Origin: Utricularia gibba
Taxonomy: Eukaryota; Streptophyta; Magnoliopsida; Lamiales; Lentibulariaceae
Length of the DNA stretch: 28,738 nt
Direction: 5' to 3'
NCBI GenBank assembly: GCA_002189035.1
Contig: NEEC01000334.1
Span: forward strand, 1-28,738
Below are positions 10,824 through 22,550 of the stretch, piece by piece (position 1 is the first letter of the stretch; each line of letters opens with the position of its first letter). The notes beneath the pieces were generated by a model, which was given only the letters and a program-made list of their open reading frames with translations, was not told the origin of the DNA and made no database searches. The position numbers and the translations under genes were made by a program.

Positions 10824-12058
10824 ATCACGATTTTCGTCGAGTAGGACCCGATGTGGCAAAGGAGTCAGACCGAACCTTGGTCAGAACGAAGTTCCAAAAG
10901 ACATCACCCGCCCAGAAACGACAAGCTTTTCCTTGAGAAACATGTAGGCAGCCTATAAAACCAACGTTAATAAATGCATCAATTTTTTTTGCCGGCTACA
11001 AATGACTCTGGGCCCGAGCTCGACTCGACCTCCTGCTCGATACCGTTGCCCCAAGAGCCTCCTCAAATATAAAGCATGCGGTTGAGAAAACCATTTTGGG
11101 TGCTCATGAAATCCTAACTTCAATAACTGCATCACGATTTTCGTCGAGTAGGACCAGATTTGGCAAAGGAGTCAGACCGAACCTTGGGTCAGAACGAAGT
11201 TCCAACGACATCACCCGCCCAAAACGACAAGCTTTTCCTTGAGAAACCATTTAGGCAGCCTATTAAAACCAACCGTTAATAAATGCATCAAGTTTTTTGC
11301 CGAGCTACAAATGACTATGGGCCGAGCTCGACTCGACCTCCTACTCGATACCGTTGCCCCACGAGAGCACCTTATCAAATATAAAGCATGCGGTTGAGAA
11401 AACCATTTTGGGTGCTCATGAATCCTAACTTCAATAACTGCATCACGATTTTCGTCGAGTAGGACCCGATGTGGCAAAGGAGTCAGACCGAACCTTGGGT
11501 CAGAACGAAGTTCAAACGACATCACCGCCCAAAAACGACAAGCTTTTCCTTGAGAAAACATGTAGGCAGCTATTAAAACCCAACGTTAATAAATGCATCA
11601 ATTTTTTTGCCGGCTACAAATGACTCTGGGCCCGAGCTCGACTCGACCTCCTGCTCGATACCGTTGCCCCACGAGAGCGCCTCCTCAAATATAAAGCATG
11701 CGGTTGAGAAAACATTTTGGGTGCTCATGAATCCTAACTTCAATAACTGCATCACGATTTTCGTCGAGTAGGACCCGATGTGGCAAAGGAGTCAGACCGA
11801 ACCTTGGTCAGAACGAAGTTCCAACGACATCACCCGCCCAAAACGACAAGCTTTTCCTTGAGAAACCATGTAGGCAGCCTATTAAAACCAACGTTAATAA
11901 ATGCATCAATTTTTTTGCCGAGCTACAAATGACTCTGGGCCCGAGCTCGACTCGACCTCCTCTCGATACCGTTGCCCACGAGAGCGCCTTATCAAATATA
12001 AAGCATGCGGTTGAGAAAACCATTTTGGGTGCTCATGAATCCTAACTTCAATAACTGC
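10824..12058 (+). repeat. Higher-order tetramer position, A2/C-B1-mosaic-mosaic (1235 bp)
   Basis: The first monomer has ccaaaagac and ends gaaatcc. The second has agatttgg, aaccgtt and cctactcg (B1). The third (11442) and fourth (11751) mix B markers in h1 with A markers in h2 (gcatcaattt, gactctggg). Length and the first two members fit the tetramer; the last two look recombined. Confidence 0.5.
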
Positions 12059-13285
12059 ATCACGATTTTCGTCGAGTAGGACCCGATGTGGCAAAGGAGT
12101 CAGACCGAACCTTGGTCAGAACGAAGTTCCAAAAGACATCACCGCCCAGAAACGACAAGCTTTTCCTTGAGAAACTATGTAGGCAGCCTATAAAACCAAC
12201 GTTAATAAATGCATCAATTTTTTTTGCCGGGCTACAAATGACTCTGGGCCGAGCTCGACTCGACCTCCTGATACCGTTGCCCCAAGAGCCTTCAAATATA
12301 AAGCATGCGATTGAGAAACCATTTTGGGTGCTCATGAAATCCTAACTTCAATAACTGCATCACGATTTTCGTCGAGTAGGACCGATTTGGCAAAGGAGTC
12401 AGACCGAACCTTGGGTCAGAACGAAGTTCACAACGACATCACCCGCCCAAAACGACAAGCTTTTCCTTGAGAAAACCATGTAGGCAGCCTATTAAAACCA
12501 ACGTTAATAAATGCATCAATTTTTTGCCGAGCTACAAATGACTATGGGCCCGAGCTCGACTCGACCTCCTGCTCGATACCGTTGCCCACGAGAGCCTTAT
12601 CAAATATAAAGCATGCGGTTGAGAAAACCATTTTGGGTGCTCATGAAATCCTAACTTCAATAACTGCATCACGATTTTCGTCGAGTAGGACCCGATGTGG
12701 CAAAGGAGTCAGACCGAACCTTGGGTCAGAACGAAGTTCCAACGACATCACCCGCCCAAAAACGACAAGCTTTTCCTTGAGAAAACAATGTAGGCAGCTA
12801 TTAAAACCAACGTTAATAATGCATCAAGTTTTTTGCCGAGCTACAAATGACTATGGGCCGAGCTCGACTCGACCTCCTGCTCGATACCGTTGCCCCACGA
12901 GAGCGCCTCCTCAAATATAAAGCATGCGGTTGAGAAAACCATTTTGGGTGCTCATGACATCCTAACTTCAATAACTGCATCACGATTTTCGTCGAGTAGG
13001 ACCCGATGTGGCAAAGGAGTCAGACCGAACCTTGGTCAGAACGAAGTTCCAACGACATCACCCGCCCAGAAACGACAAGCTTTTCCTTGAGAAACCATGT
13101 AGGCAGCCTAATAAAACCAACGTTAATAAATGCATCAATTTTTTTGCCGGGCTACAAATGACTCTGGCCCGAGCTCGACTCGACCTGCTCGATACCGTTG
13201 CCCCACGAGAGCGCCTTATCAAATATAAAGCATGCGGTTGAGAAAACCATTTTGGGTGCTCATGAATCCTAACTTCAATAACTGC
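12059..13285 (+). repeat. Higher-order tetramer, C-B1-B2-A (1227 bp, clear)
   Basis: C at 12059 is 300 bp, with cctcctgataccg, ccaagagcc and gcgattg. B1 at 12359 has gatttgg and gttcacaacg. B2 at 12668 has gcagctatt, taataatgcatc, cctcctc and a gacatcc junction. A at 12979 has cagaaac, aataaaacc and gactctgg. Confidence 0.75.
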
Positions 13286-14215
13286 ATCACGATTTTCGTC
13301 GAGTAGGACCCGATGTGGCAAAGGAGTCAGACCGAACCTTGGTCAGAACGAAGTTCCAAAAGACATCACCGCCCAAAACGACAAGCTTTTCCTTGAGAAA
13401 CATGTAGGCAGCCTATTAAAACCAACGTTAATAAATGCATCAAGTTTTTTTGCCGGGCTACAAATGACTCTGGGCCGAGCTCGACTCGACCTCCTGCTCG
13501 ATACCGTTGCCCCACGAGAGCCTCCTCAAATATAAAGCATGCGGTTGAGAAAACCATTTTGGGTGCTCATGAAATCCTAACTTCAATAACTGCATCACGA
13601 TTTTCGTCGAGTAGGACCCGATGTGGCAAAGGAGTCAGACCGAACCTTGGGTCAGAACGAAGTTCAAACGACATCACCCGCCAAAAACGACAAGCTTTTC
13701 CTTGAGAAACCATGTAGGCAGCCTATTAAAACCAACGTTAATAAATGCATCAATTTTTTGCCGGCTACAAATGACTCTGGGCCCGAGCTCGACTCGACCT
13801 CCTGCTCGATACCGTTGCCCCACGAGAGCGCCTTATCAAATATAAAGCATGCGGTTGAGAAAACCATTTTGGGTGCTCATGAATCCTAACTTCAATAACT
13901 GCATCACGATTTTCGTCGAGTAGGACCCGATGTGGCAAAGGAGTCAGACCGAAACCTTGGGTCAGAACGAAGTTCAAACGACATCACCCGCCCAAAAACG
14001 ACAAGCTTTTCCTTGAGAAAACTATGTAGGCAGCCTATTAAACCCAACGTTAATAATGCATCAAGTTTTTTGCCGAGCTACAAATGACTATGGGCCCGAG
14101 CTCGACTCGACCTCCTACTCGATACCGTTGCCCCACGAGAGCGCCTTATCAAATATAAAGCATGCGGTTGAGAAAACCATTTTGGGTGCTCATGAATCCT
14201 AACTTCAATAACTGC
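13286..14215 (+). repeat. Three mosaic monomers
   Basis: Monomers at 13286 and 13594 combine B-type ccaaaac or caaaaac with A-type gactctggg. The one at 13903 is B with taataatgcatc (B2 marker) and cctactcg (B1 marker). Marker mixing within single monomers suggests gene conversion or crossover between subfamilies. Confidence 0.6.
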
Positions 14216-15449
14216 ATCACGATTTTCGTCGAGTAGGACCCGATGTGGCAAAGGAGTCAGACCGAACCTATGGTCAGAACGAAGTTCCAAAAGACATCAC
14301 CGCCCAGAAACGACAAGCTTTTCCTTGAGAAACCATGTAGGCAGCCTATTAAAACCCAACGTTAATAAATGCATCAATTTTTTTGCCGGCTACAAATGAC
14401 TCTGGGAGCGAGCTCGACTCGACCTTTTGCTCGATACCGTGCCCACGAGAGCGCCTCCTCAAATATAAAGCATGCGGTTGAGAAAACCATTTTGGGTGCT
14501 CATGAAATCCTAACTTCAATAACTGCATCACGATTTTCGTCGAGTAGGACCAGATTTGGCAAAGGAGTCAGACCGAACCTTGGGTCAGAACGAAGTTCAC
14601 AACGACATCACGCCAAAAACGACAAGCTTTTCCTTGAGAAAACCATTGAGGCAGCCTATTAAAACCAACGTTAATAAATGCATCAAGTTTTTTGCCGAGC
14701 TACAAATGACTATGGGCCCGAGCTCGACTCGACCTCCTGCTCGATACCGTTGCCCCACGAGAGCGCCTTATCAAATATAAAGCATGCGGTTGAGAAAACC
14801 ATTTTGGGTGCTCATGAATCCTAACTTCAATAACTGCATCACGATTTTCGTCGAGTAGGACCCGATGTGGCAAAGGAGTCAGACCGAACCTTGGGTCGAA
14901 CGAAGTTCCCAACGACATCACCCCGCCAAAAACGACAAGCTTTTCCTTGAGAAACATGTAGGCAGCCTATTAAAACCCGTTAATAAATGCATCAATTTTT
15001 TGCCGGCTACAAATGACTATGGGCCCGAGCTCGACTCGACCTCCTGCTCGATACCGTTGCCCACGAGAGCGCCTCCTCAATATAAAAGCATGCGGTTGAA
15101 AAAACCATTTTGGGTGCTCATGACATCCTAACTTCAATAACTGCATCACGATTTTCGTCGAGTAGGACCGATGTGGCAAAGGAGTCAGACCGAACCTTGG
15201 GTCAGAACGAAGTTCCAACGACATCACCGCCGAAAAACGACAAGCTTTTCCTTGAGAAACTATGTAGGCAGCCTATTAAAACCAACGTTAATAAATGCAT
15301 CAATTTTTTTGCGGGCTACAAATGACTCTGGGCCCGAGCTCGACTCGACCTGCTCGATACCGTTGCCCCACGAGAGCGCCTTCAAATATAAAGCATGCGG
15401 TTGAGAAAACCATTTTGGGTGCTCATGAAATCCTAACTTCAATAACTGC
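14216..15449 (+). repeat. Higher-order tetramer, C-B1-R-A (1234 bp)
   Basis: C at 14216 has ctatggtcag, ccaaaagac, gggagcgagctc and accgtgccc. B1 at 14527 has agatttgg, gttcacaacg and attgagg. The third (14838) is an A/B mosaic with gggtcgaac, gactatggg, cctcctc and a gacatcc junction. The fourth (15145) is A-like with aactatgtagg. The third monomer keeps the B2-type tail although its middle is A-like. Confidence 0.65.
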
Positions 15450-16074
15450 ATCACGATTTTCGTCGAGTAGGACCCGATGTGGCAAAGGAGTCAGACCGAA
15501 CCTGGGTCAGAACGAAGTTCACAACGACATCACCGCCAAAAACGACAAGCTTTTCCTTGAGAAAACCATGTAGGCGGCCTATTAAAACCAACGTTAATAA
15601 ATGCATCAAGTTTTTTGCCGAGCTACAAATGACTATGGGCCCGAGCTCGACTCGACCTCCTGCTCGATACCGTTGCCCCACGAGAGTGCCTTATCAAATA
15701 TAAAGCATGCGGTTGAGAAAACCATTTTGGGTGCTCATGAATCCTAACTTCAATAACTGCATCACGATTTTCGTCGAGTAGGACCCGATGTGGCAAAGGA
15801 GTCAGACCGAACCTTGGGTCAGAACGAAGTTCACAACGACATCACCCGCCCAAAAACGACAAGCTTTTCCTTGAGAAAACCATTGAGGCAGCCTATTAAA
15901 ACCAACCGTTAATAAATGCATCAAGTTTTTTGCCGAGCTACAAATGACTATGGGCCCGAGCTCGACTCGACCTCCTACTCGATACCGTTGCCCCACGAGA
16001 GCCCTTATCAAATATAAAGCATGCGGTTGAGAAAACCATTTTGGGTGCTCATGAATCCTAACTTCAATAACTGC
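15450..16074 (+). repeat. Two B monomers between tetramers
   Basis: The monomer at 15450 is B with gtaggcggcc and gagtgcc. The one at 15761 is B1, with gttcacaacg, attgagg, aaccgtt and cctactcg. At 314 bp the second is close to the longest monomer in the array. Confidence 0.7.
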
Positions 16075-17306
16075 ATCACGATTTTCGTCGAGTAGGACCC
16101 GATGTGGCAAAGGAGTCAGACCGAACCTTGGTCAGAACGAAGTTCCAAAAGACATCACCCGCCAGAAACGACAAGCTTTTCCTTGAGAAACAATGTAGGC
16201 AGCCTATTAAAACCAACGTTAATAAATGCATCATTTTTTTGCGGCTAAAAATGACTCTGGGCGAGCTCGACTCGACCTGCTACCGTGCCCCACGAGAGCG
16301 CTCCTCAAATATAAAGCATGCGATTGAGAAAAACATTTTGGGTGCTCATGAAATCCTAACTTCAATAACTGCATCACGATTTTCGTCGAGTAGGACCGAT
16401 GTGGCAAAGGAGTCAGACCGAACCTTGGTCAGAACGAAGTTCCAACGACATCACCCGCCCAAAAACGACAAGCTTTTCCTTGAGAAAACCATTGAGGCAG
16501 CCTATTAAAACCAACGTTAATAAATGCATCAAGTTTTTTGCCGAGCTACAAATGACTATGGGCCCGAGCTCGACTCGACCTCCTGCTCGATACCGTTGCC
16601 CCGAGAGCACCTTATCAAATATAAAGCATGCGGTTGAGAAAACCATTTTGGGTGCTCATGAAATCCTAACTTCAATAACTGCATCACGATTTTCGTCGAG
16701 TAGGACCCGATGTGGCAAAGGAGTCAGACAACCTGGTCAGAACGAAGTTCCAAAAGACATCACCGCCCAGAAACGACAAGCTTTTCCTTGAGAAACATGT
16801 AGGCAGCCTATTAAAACCCAACGTTAATAAATGCATCAAGTTTTTTTGCCGAGCTACAAATGACTATGGGCCCGAGCTCGACTCGACCTCCTGCTCGATA
16901 CCGTTGCCCCACGAGAGCGCCTCCTCAAATATAAAGCATGCGGTTGAGAAAACCATTTTGGGTGCTCATGACATCCTAACTTCAATAACTGCATCACGAT
17001 TTTCGTCGAGTAGGACCCGATGTGGCAAAGGAGTCAGACCGAACCTTGGGTCAGAACGAAGTTCCAAAAGACATCACCCGCCCAGAAACGACAAGCTTTT
17101 CCTTGAGAAACTATGTAGGCAGCCTAATAAAGCCGAACGTTAATAAATGCATCAATTTTTTTGCCGGGCTACAAATGACTCTGGGCCGAGCTCGACTCGA
17201 CCTCCTGCTCGATACCGTTGCCCCACGAGAGCGCCTTATCAAATATAAAGCATGCGGTTGAGAAAACCATTTTGGGTGCTCATGAAATCCTAACTTCAAT
17301 AACTGC
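16075..17306 (+). repeat. Higher-order tetramer, C-B1-R-A (1232 bp)
   Basis: C at 16075 is 298 bp, with gcggctaaaaatg, gggcgagc, accgtgccc and gcgattg. B1 at 16373 has attgagg and gcacc. R at 16683 joins A2-type ccaaaagac and cagaaac to B-type gcatcaagttttttt and gactatggg. A at 16993 has taataaagccg and gccgggc. The first three members closely parallel the block at 21317. Confidence 0.7.
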
Positions 17307-18539
17307 ATCACGATTTTCGTCGAGTAGGACCCGATTTGGCAAAGGAGACAGACCGAACCTTGGGTCAGAACGAAGTTCACAACGACATCACCCGCCAAAA
17401 ACGACAAGCTTTTCCTTGAGAAACAATGTAGGCAGCCTATTAAAACCAACGTTAATAAATGCATCAAGTTTTTTGCCGAGCTACAAATGACTATGGGCCC
17501 GAGCTCGACTCGACCTCCTGCTCGATACCGTTGCCCCACGAGAGCGCCTCCTCAAATATAAAGCATGCGGTTGAGAAAACCATTTTGGGTGCTCATGAAT
17601 CCTAACTTCAAACTGCATCACGATTTTCGTCGAGTAGGACCCGATGTGGCAAAGGAGTCAGACCGAACCTTGGTCAGAACGAAGTTCCAAAAGACATCAC
17701 CCGCCAGAAAACGACAAGCTTTTCCTTGAGAAAATGTAGGCAGCCTAATAAAGCCGAACGTTAATAAATGCATCAATTTTTTCAGCTACAAATGACTATG
17801 GGCCCGAGCTCGACTCGACCTCCTGCTCGATACCGTTGCCCCACGAGAGCCTTATCAAATATAAAGCATGCGGTTGAGAAAACCATTTTGGGTGCTCATG
17901 AATCCTAACTTCAATAACTGCATCACGATTTTCGTCGAGTAGGACCCGATGTGGCAAAGGAGTCAGACCGAACCTTGGTCAGAACGAAGTTCCAAAAGAC
18001 ATCACCCGCCCAGAAACGACAAGCTTTTCCTTGAGAAACATGTAGGCAGCCTATTAAACCCAACGTTAATAAATGCATCAATTTTTTTGCAGGCTACAAA
18101 TGACTCTGGGCGAGCTCGACTCGACCTTTTGCCCGATACCGTGCCCCACGAGAGCGCCTCCTCAATAAAGCATGCGGTTGAAAAACATTTTGGGTGCTCA
18201 TGAAATCCTAACTTCAATAACTGCATCACGATTTTCGTCGAGTAGGACCAGATGTGGCAAAGGAGACAGACCGAACCTTGGGTCAGAACGAAGTTCACAA
18301 ACATCACCCGCCCAAAAACGACAAGCTTTTCCTTGAGAAAACCATTGAGGCAGCCTATTAAAACCAACCGTTAATAAATGCATCAAGTTTTTTGCCGAGC
18401 TACAAATGACTATGGGCCCGAGCTCGACTCGACCTCCTACTCGATACCGTTGCCCCCACGAGAGCACCTTATCAAATATAAAGCATGCGGTTGAGAAAAC
18501 CATTTTGGGTGCTCATGAAATCCTAACTTCAATAACTGC
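17307..18539 (+). repeat. B1-mosaic-C-B1 run
   Basis: B1 at 17307 has cgatttgg and gagacag. The mosaic at 17617 has ccaaaagac and taataaagccg but gactatggg, with part of the T-tract flank replaced by ttttttcagc. C at 17922 has gcccgataccgtgcc. B1 at 18225 has agatgtgg, gagacag, aaccgtt, cctactcg and gcacc, and at 315 bp is the longest monomer. One of the two breaks in the invariant block lies just before 17617. Confidence 0.65.
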
Positions 18540-19768
18540 ATCACGATTTTCGTCGAGTAGGACCCGATGTGGCAAAGGAGTCAGACCGAACCTGGTCAGA
18601 ACGAAGTTCCAAAAGACATCACCCCCAGAAACGACAAGCTTTTCCTTGAGAAAACCATGTAGGCAGCCTATTAAAACCCAACGTTAATAAATGCATCAAT
18701 TTTTTTGGGGCTAAAATGACTCTGGGACGAGCTCGACTCGACCTTTGCCCGATACCGTGCCCCAAGAGCGCCTCTCAAATATAAAGCATGCGATTGAGAA
18801 AAACATTTTGGGTGCTCATGAAATCCTAACTTCAATAACTGCATCACGATTTTCGTCGAGTAGGACCGATTGGCAAAGGAGTCAGACCGAACCTTGGGTC
18901 AGAACGAAGTTCCAACGACATCACCGCCCAAAAAACGACAAGCTTTTCCTTGAGAAACCATTGAGGCAGCCTATTAAAAAACGTTAATAAATGCATCAAG
19001 TTTTTTGCCGAGCTACAAATGACTATGGGCCCGAGCTCGACTCGACCTCCTGCTCGATACCGTTGCCCCGAGAGCCTTATCAAATATAAAGCATGCGGTT
19101 GAGAAAACCATTTTGGGTGCTCATGAAATCCTAACTTCAATAACTGCATCACGATTTTCGTCGAGTAGGACCCGATGTGGCAAAGGAGTCAGACCGAACC
19201 TTGGGTCAGAACGAAGTTCCAACGACATCACCCGCCCAAAAACGACAAGCTTTTCCTTGAGAAACAATGTAGGCGCTATTAAAACCAACGTTAATAAATG
19301 CATCAAGTTTTTTGCCGAGCTACAAATGACTATGGGCCCGAGCTCGACTCGACCTCCTGCTCGATACCGTTGCCCCACGAGAGCGCCTCCTCAAATATAA
19401 AGCATGCGGTTGAGAAAACCATTTGGGTGCTCATGATCCTAACTTCAATAACTGCATCACGATTTTCGTCGAGTAGGACCCGATGTGGCAAAGGAGTCAG
19501 ACAGAACCTTGGGTCCGAACGAAGTTCCCAACGACATCACCGCCCAGAAACGACAAGCTTTTCCTTGAGAAACTATGTAGGCAGCCTATAAAACCGAACG
19601 TTAATAAATGCATCAATTTTTTTGCCGGGCTACAAATGACTCTGGGCCCGAGCTCGACTCGACCTCCTGCTCGATACCGTTGCCCCACGAGAGTGCCTTA
19701 TCAAATATAAAGCATGCGGTTGAGAAAACCATTTTGGGTGCTCATGATATCCTAACTTCAATAACTGC
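18540..19768 (+). repeat. Higher-order tetramer, C-B1-B2-A1 (1229 bp, clear)
   Basis: C at 18540 has gggacgagctc, accgtgccc and gcgattg. B1 at 18843 has gattgg and attgagg. B2 at 19148 has gtaggcgctatt, cctcctc and a gatcc junction. A1 at 19456 has gtcagacag, gggtccg, gttcccaacg, aactatgtagg, ataaaaccg and gagtgcc. Confidence 0.8.
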
Positions 19769-21316
19769 ATCACGATTTCGTCGAGTAGGACCCGATGTGG
19801 CAAAGGAGTCAGACCGAACCTTGGTCAGAACGAAGTTCCAACGACATCACCCGCCAGAAACGACAAGCTTTTCCTTGAGAAACTATGTAGGCAGCCTAAT
19901 AAAGCCGAACGTTAATAAATGCATCAATTTTTTTGCCGGGCTACAAATGACTATGGGCCGAGCTCGACTCGACCTCCTGCTCGATACCGTTGCCCCACGA
20001 GAGTGCCTTATCAAATATAAAGCATGCGGTTGAGAAAACCATTTTGGGTGCTCATGAAATCCTAACTTCAATAACTGCATCACGATTTTCGTCGAGTAGG
20101 ACCGATGTGGCAAAGGAGTCAGACCGAACCTTGGGTCAGAACGAAGTTCCAACGACATCACCCGCCCAAAAACGACAAGCTTTTCTTGAGAAACCATGTA
20201 GGCAGCTATTAAAACCCAACGTTAATAAATGCATCAAGTTTTTTTGCCGAGCTACAAATGACTATGGGCCCGAGCTCGACTCGACCGCTCGATACCGTTG
20301 CCCCACGAGAGCGCCTCCTCAAATATAAAGCATGCGGTTGAGAAAACCATTTTGGGTGCTCATGAATCCTAACTTCAATAACTGCATCACGATTTTCGTC
20401 GAGTAGGACCCGATGTGGCAAAGGAGTCAGACAGAACCTTGGGTCCGAACGAAGTTCCCAACGACATCACCCGCCAGAAACGACAAGCTTTTCCTTGAGA
20501 AACTATGTAGGCAGCCTATAAAACCGAACGTTAATAAATGCATCAATTTTTTTTTGCCGCTACAAATGACTCTGGGCCCGAGCTCGACTCGACCTCCTAC
20601 TCGATACCGTTGCCCCACGAGAGTGCCTTATCAAATATAAAGCATGCGGTTGAGAAAACCATTTTGGGTGCTCATGATATCCTAACTTCAATAACTGCAT
20701 CACGATTTTCGTCGAGTAGGACCCGATGTGGCAAAGGAGTCAGACCGAACCTTGGTCAGAACGAAGTTCCAAAAGACATCACCCGCCCAGAAACGACAAG
20801 CTTTTCCTTGAGAAACTATGTAGGCAGCCTAATAAACCGAACGTTAATAAATGCATCAATTTTTTGCCGGGCTACAAATGACTCCCGAGCTCGACTCGAC
20901 CTCCTGCTCGATACCGTTGCCCACGAGAGTGCCTTATCAAATATAAAGCATGCGGTTGAGAAAACCATTTTGGGTGCTCATGAATCCTAACTTCAATAAC
21001 TGCATCACGATTTTCGTCGAGTAGGACCGATTTGGCAAAGGAGACAGACCGAACCTTGGGTCAGAACGAAGTTCACAACGACATCACCCGCCCAAAACGA
21101 CAAGCTTTTCCTTGAGAAAACATTGAGGCAGCCTATTAAAACCAAACGTTAATAAATGCATCAAGTTTTTTGCCGAGCTACAAATGACTATGGGCCCGAG
21201 CTCGACTCGACCTCCTACTCGATACCGTTGCCCCACGAGAGCCCCTTATCAAATATAAAGCATGCGGTTGAGAAAACCATTTTGGGTGCTCATGAAATCC
21301 TAACTTCAATAACTGC
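19769..21316 (+). repeat. A2-B2-A1-A2-B1 run (trimer-like spacing)
   Basis: With the A1 at 19456 this gives two consecutive A1-A2-B trimers, 19456-20385 (930 bp) and 20386-21316 (931 bp). Both A1 copies share gtcagacag, gggtccg, gttcccaacg and a gatatcc junction. The A2 copies share taataa-type spacing before ccgaac, and gagtgcc. The third members are B2-like (20079) and B1 (21004). Confidence 0.7.
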
Positions 21317-22550
21317 ATCACGATTTTCGTCGAGTAGGACCCGATGTGGCAAAGGAGTCAGACCGAACCTTGGTCAGAACGAAGTTCCAAAAGACATCAC
21401 CCGCCAGAAACGACAAGCTTTTCCTTGAGAAACCATGTAGGCAGCCTATTAAAACCCAACGTTAATAAATGCATCACTTTTTTTGCAGGCTAAAATGACT
21501 CTGGGAGCGAGCCCGACTCGACCTGCGATACCGTGCCCCACTAGAGCGCCTCCTCAACTACAAAGCATGCGATTGACAAAACATTTTGGGTGCTCATGAA
21601 ATCCTAACTTCAATAACTGCATCACGATTTTCGTCGAGTAGGACCAGATTTGGCAAAGGAGACAGACCGAACCTTGGGTCAGAACGAAGTTCACAACGAC
21701 ATCACCCGCCAAAAACGACAAGCTTTTCCTTGAGAAAACCATTGAGGCAGCCTATTAAAACCAACGTTAATAAATGCATCAAGTTTTTTGCCGAGCTACA
21801 AATGACTATGGGCCCGAGCTCGACTCGACCTCCTACTCGATACCGTTGCCCCACGAGAGCACCTTATCAAATATAAAGCATGCGGTTGAGAAAACCATTT
21901 TGGGTGCTCATGAAATCCTAACTTCAATAACTGCATCACGATTTTCGTCGAGTAGGACCCGATGTGGCAAAGGAGTCAGACCGAACCTGGTCAGAACGAA
22001 GTTCCAAAAGACATCACCCGCCCAGAAACGACAAGCTTTCCTTGAGAAACATGTAGGCAGCCTATTAAAACCCAACGTTAATAAATGCATCAAGTTTTTT
22101 TGCCGAGCTACAAATGACTATGGGCCCGAGCTCGACTCGACCTCCTGCTCGATACCGTTGCCCACGAGAGCGCCTCCTCAAATATAAAGCATGCGGTTGA
22201 GAAAACCATTTTGGGTGCTCATGAATCCTAACTTCAATAACTGCATCACGATTTTCGTCGAGTAGGACCCTGGCAAAGGAGTCAGACAGAACCTTGGGTC
22301 CGAACGAAGTTCCCAACGACATCACCCGAAACGACAAGCTTTTCCTTGAGAAACTATGTAGGCAGCCTAATAAAGCCGAACGTTAATAAATGCATCAATT
22401 TTTTTGCCGGGCTACAAATGACTCTGGGCCCGAGCTCGACTCGACCTCCTGCTCGATACCGTTGCCCCACGAGAGTGCCTTATCAAATATAAAGCATGCG
22501 GTTGAGAAAACCATTTTGGGTGCTCATGATATCCTAACTTCAATAACTGC
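21317..22550 (+). repeat. Higher-order tetramer, C-B1-R-A1 (1234 bp)
   Basis: C at 21317 is strongly eroded (gggagcgagcccgac, cctgcgataccgtgcc, ccactagagc, gcgattgac). B1 at 21621 has agatttgg, gagacag, cctactcg and gcacc. R at 21935 has aacctggtcag, ccaaaagac, cagaaac, gcatcaagttttttt and gactatggg. A1 at 22245 has gtcagacag, gggtccg, gttcccaacg and taataaagccg, and a shortened ggaccctggc start. Confidence 0.7.
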
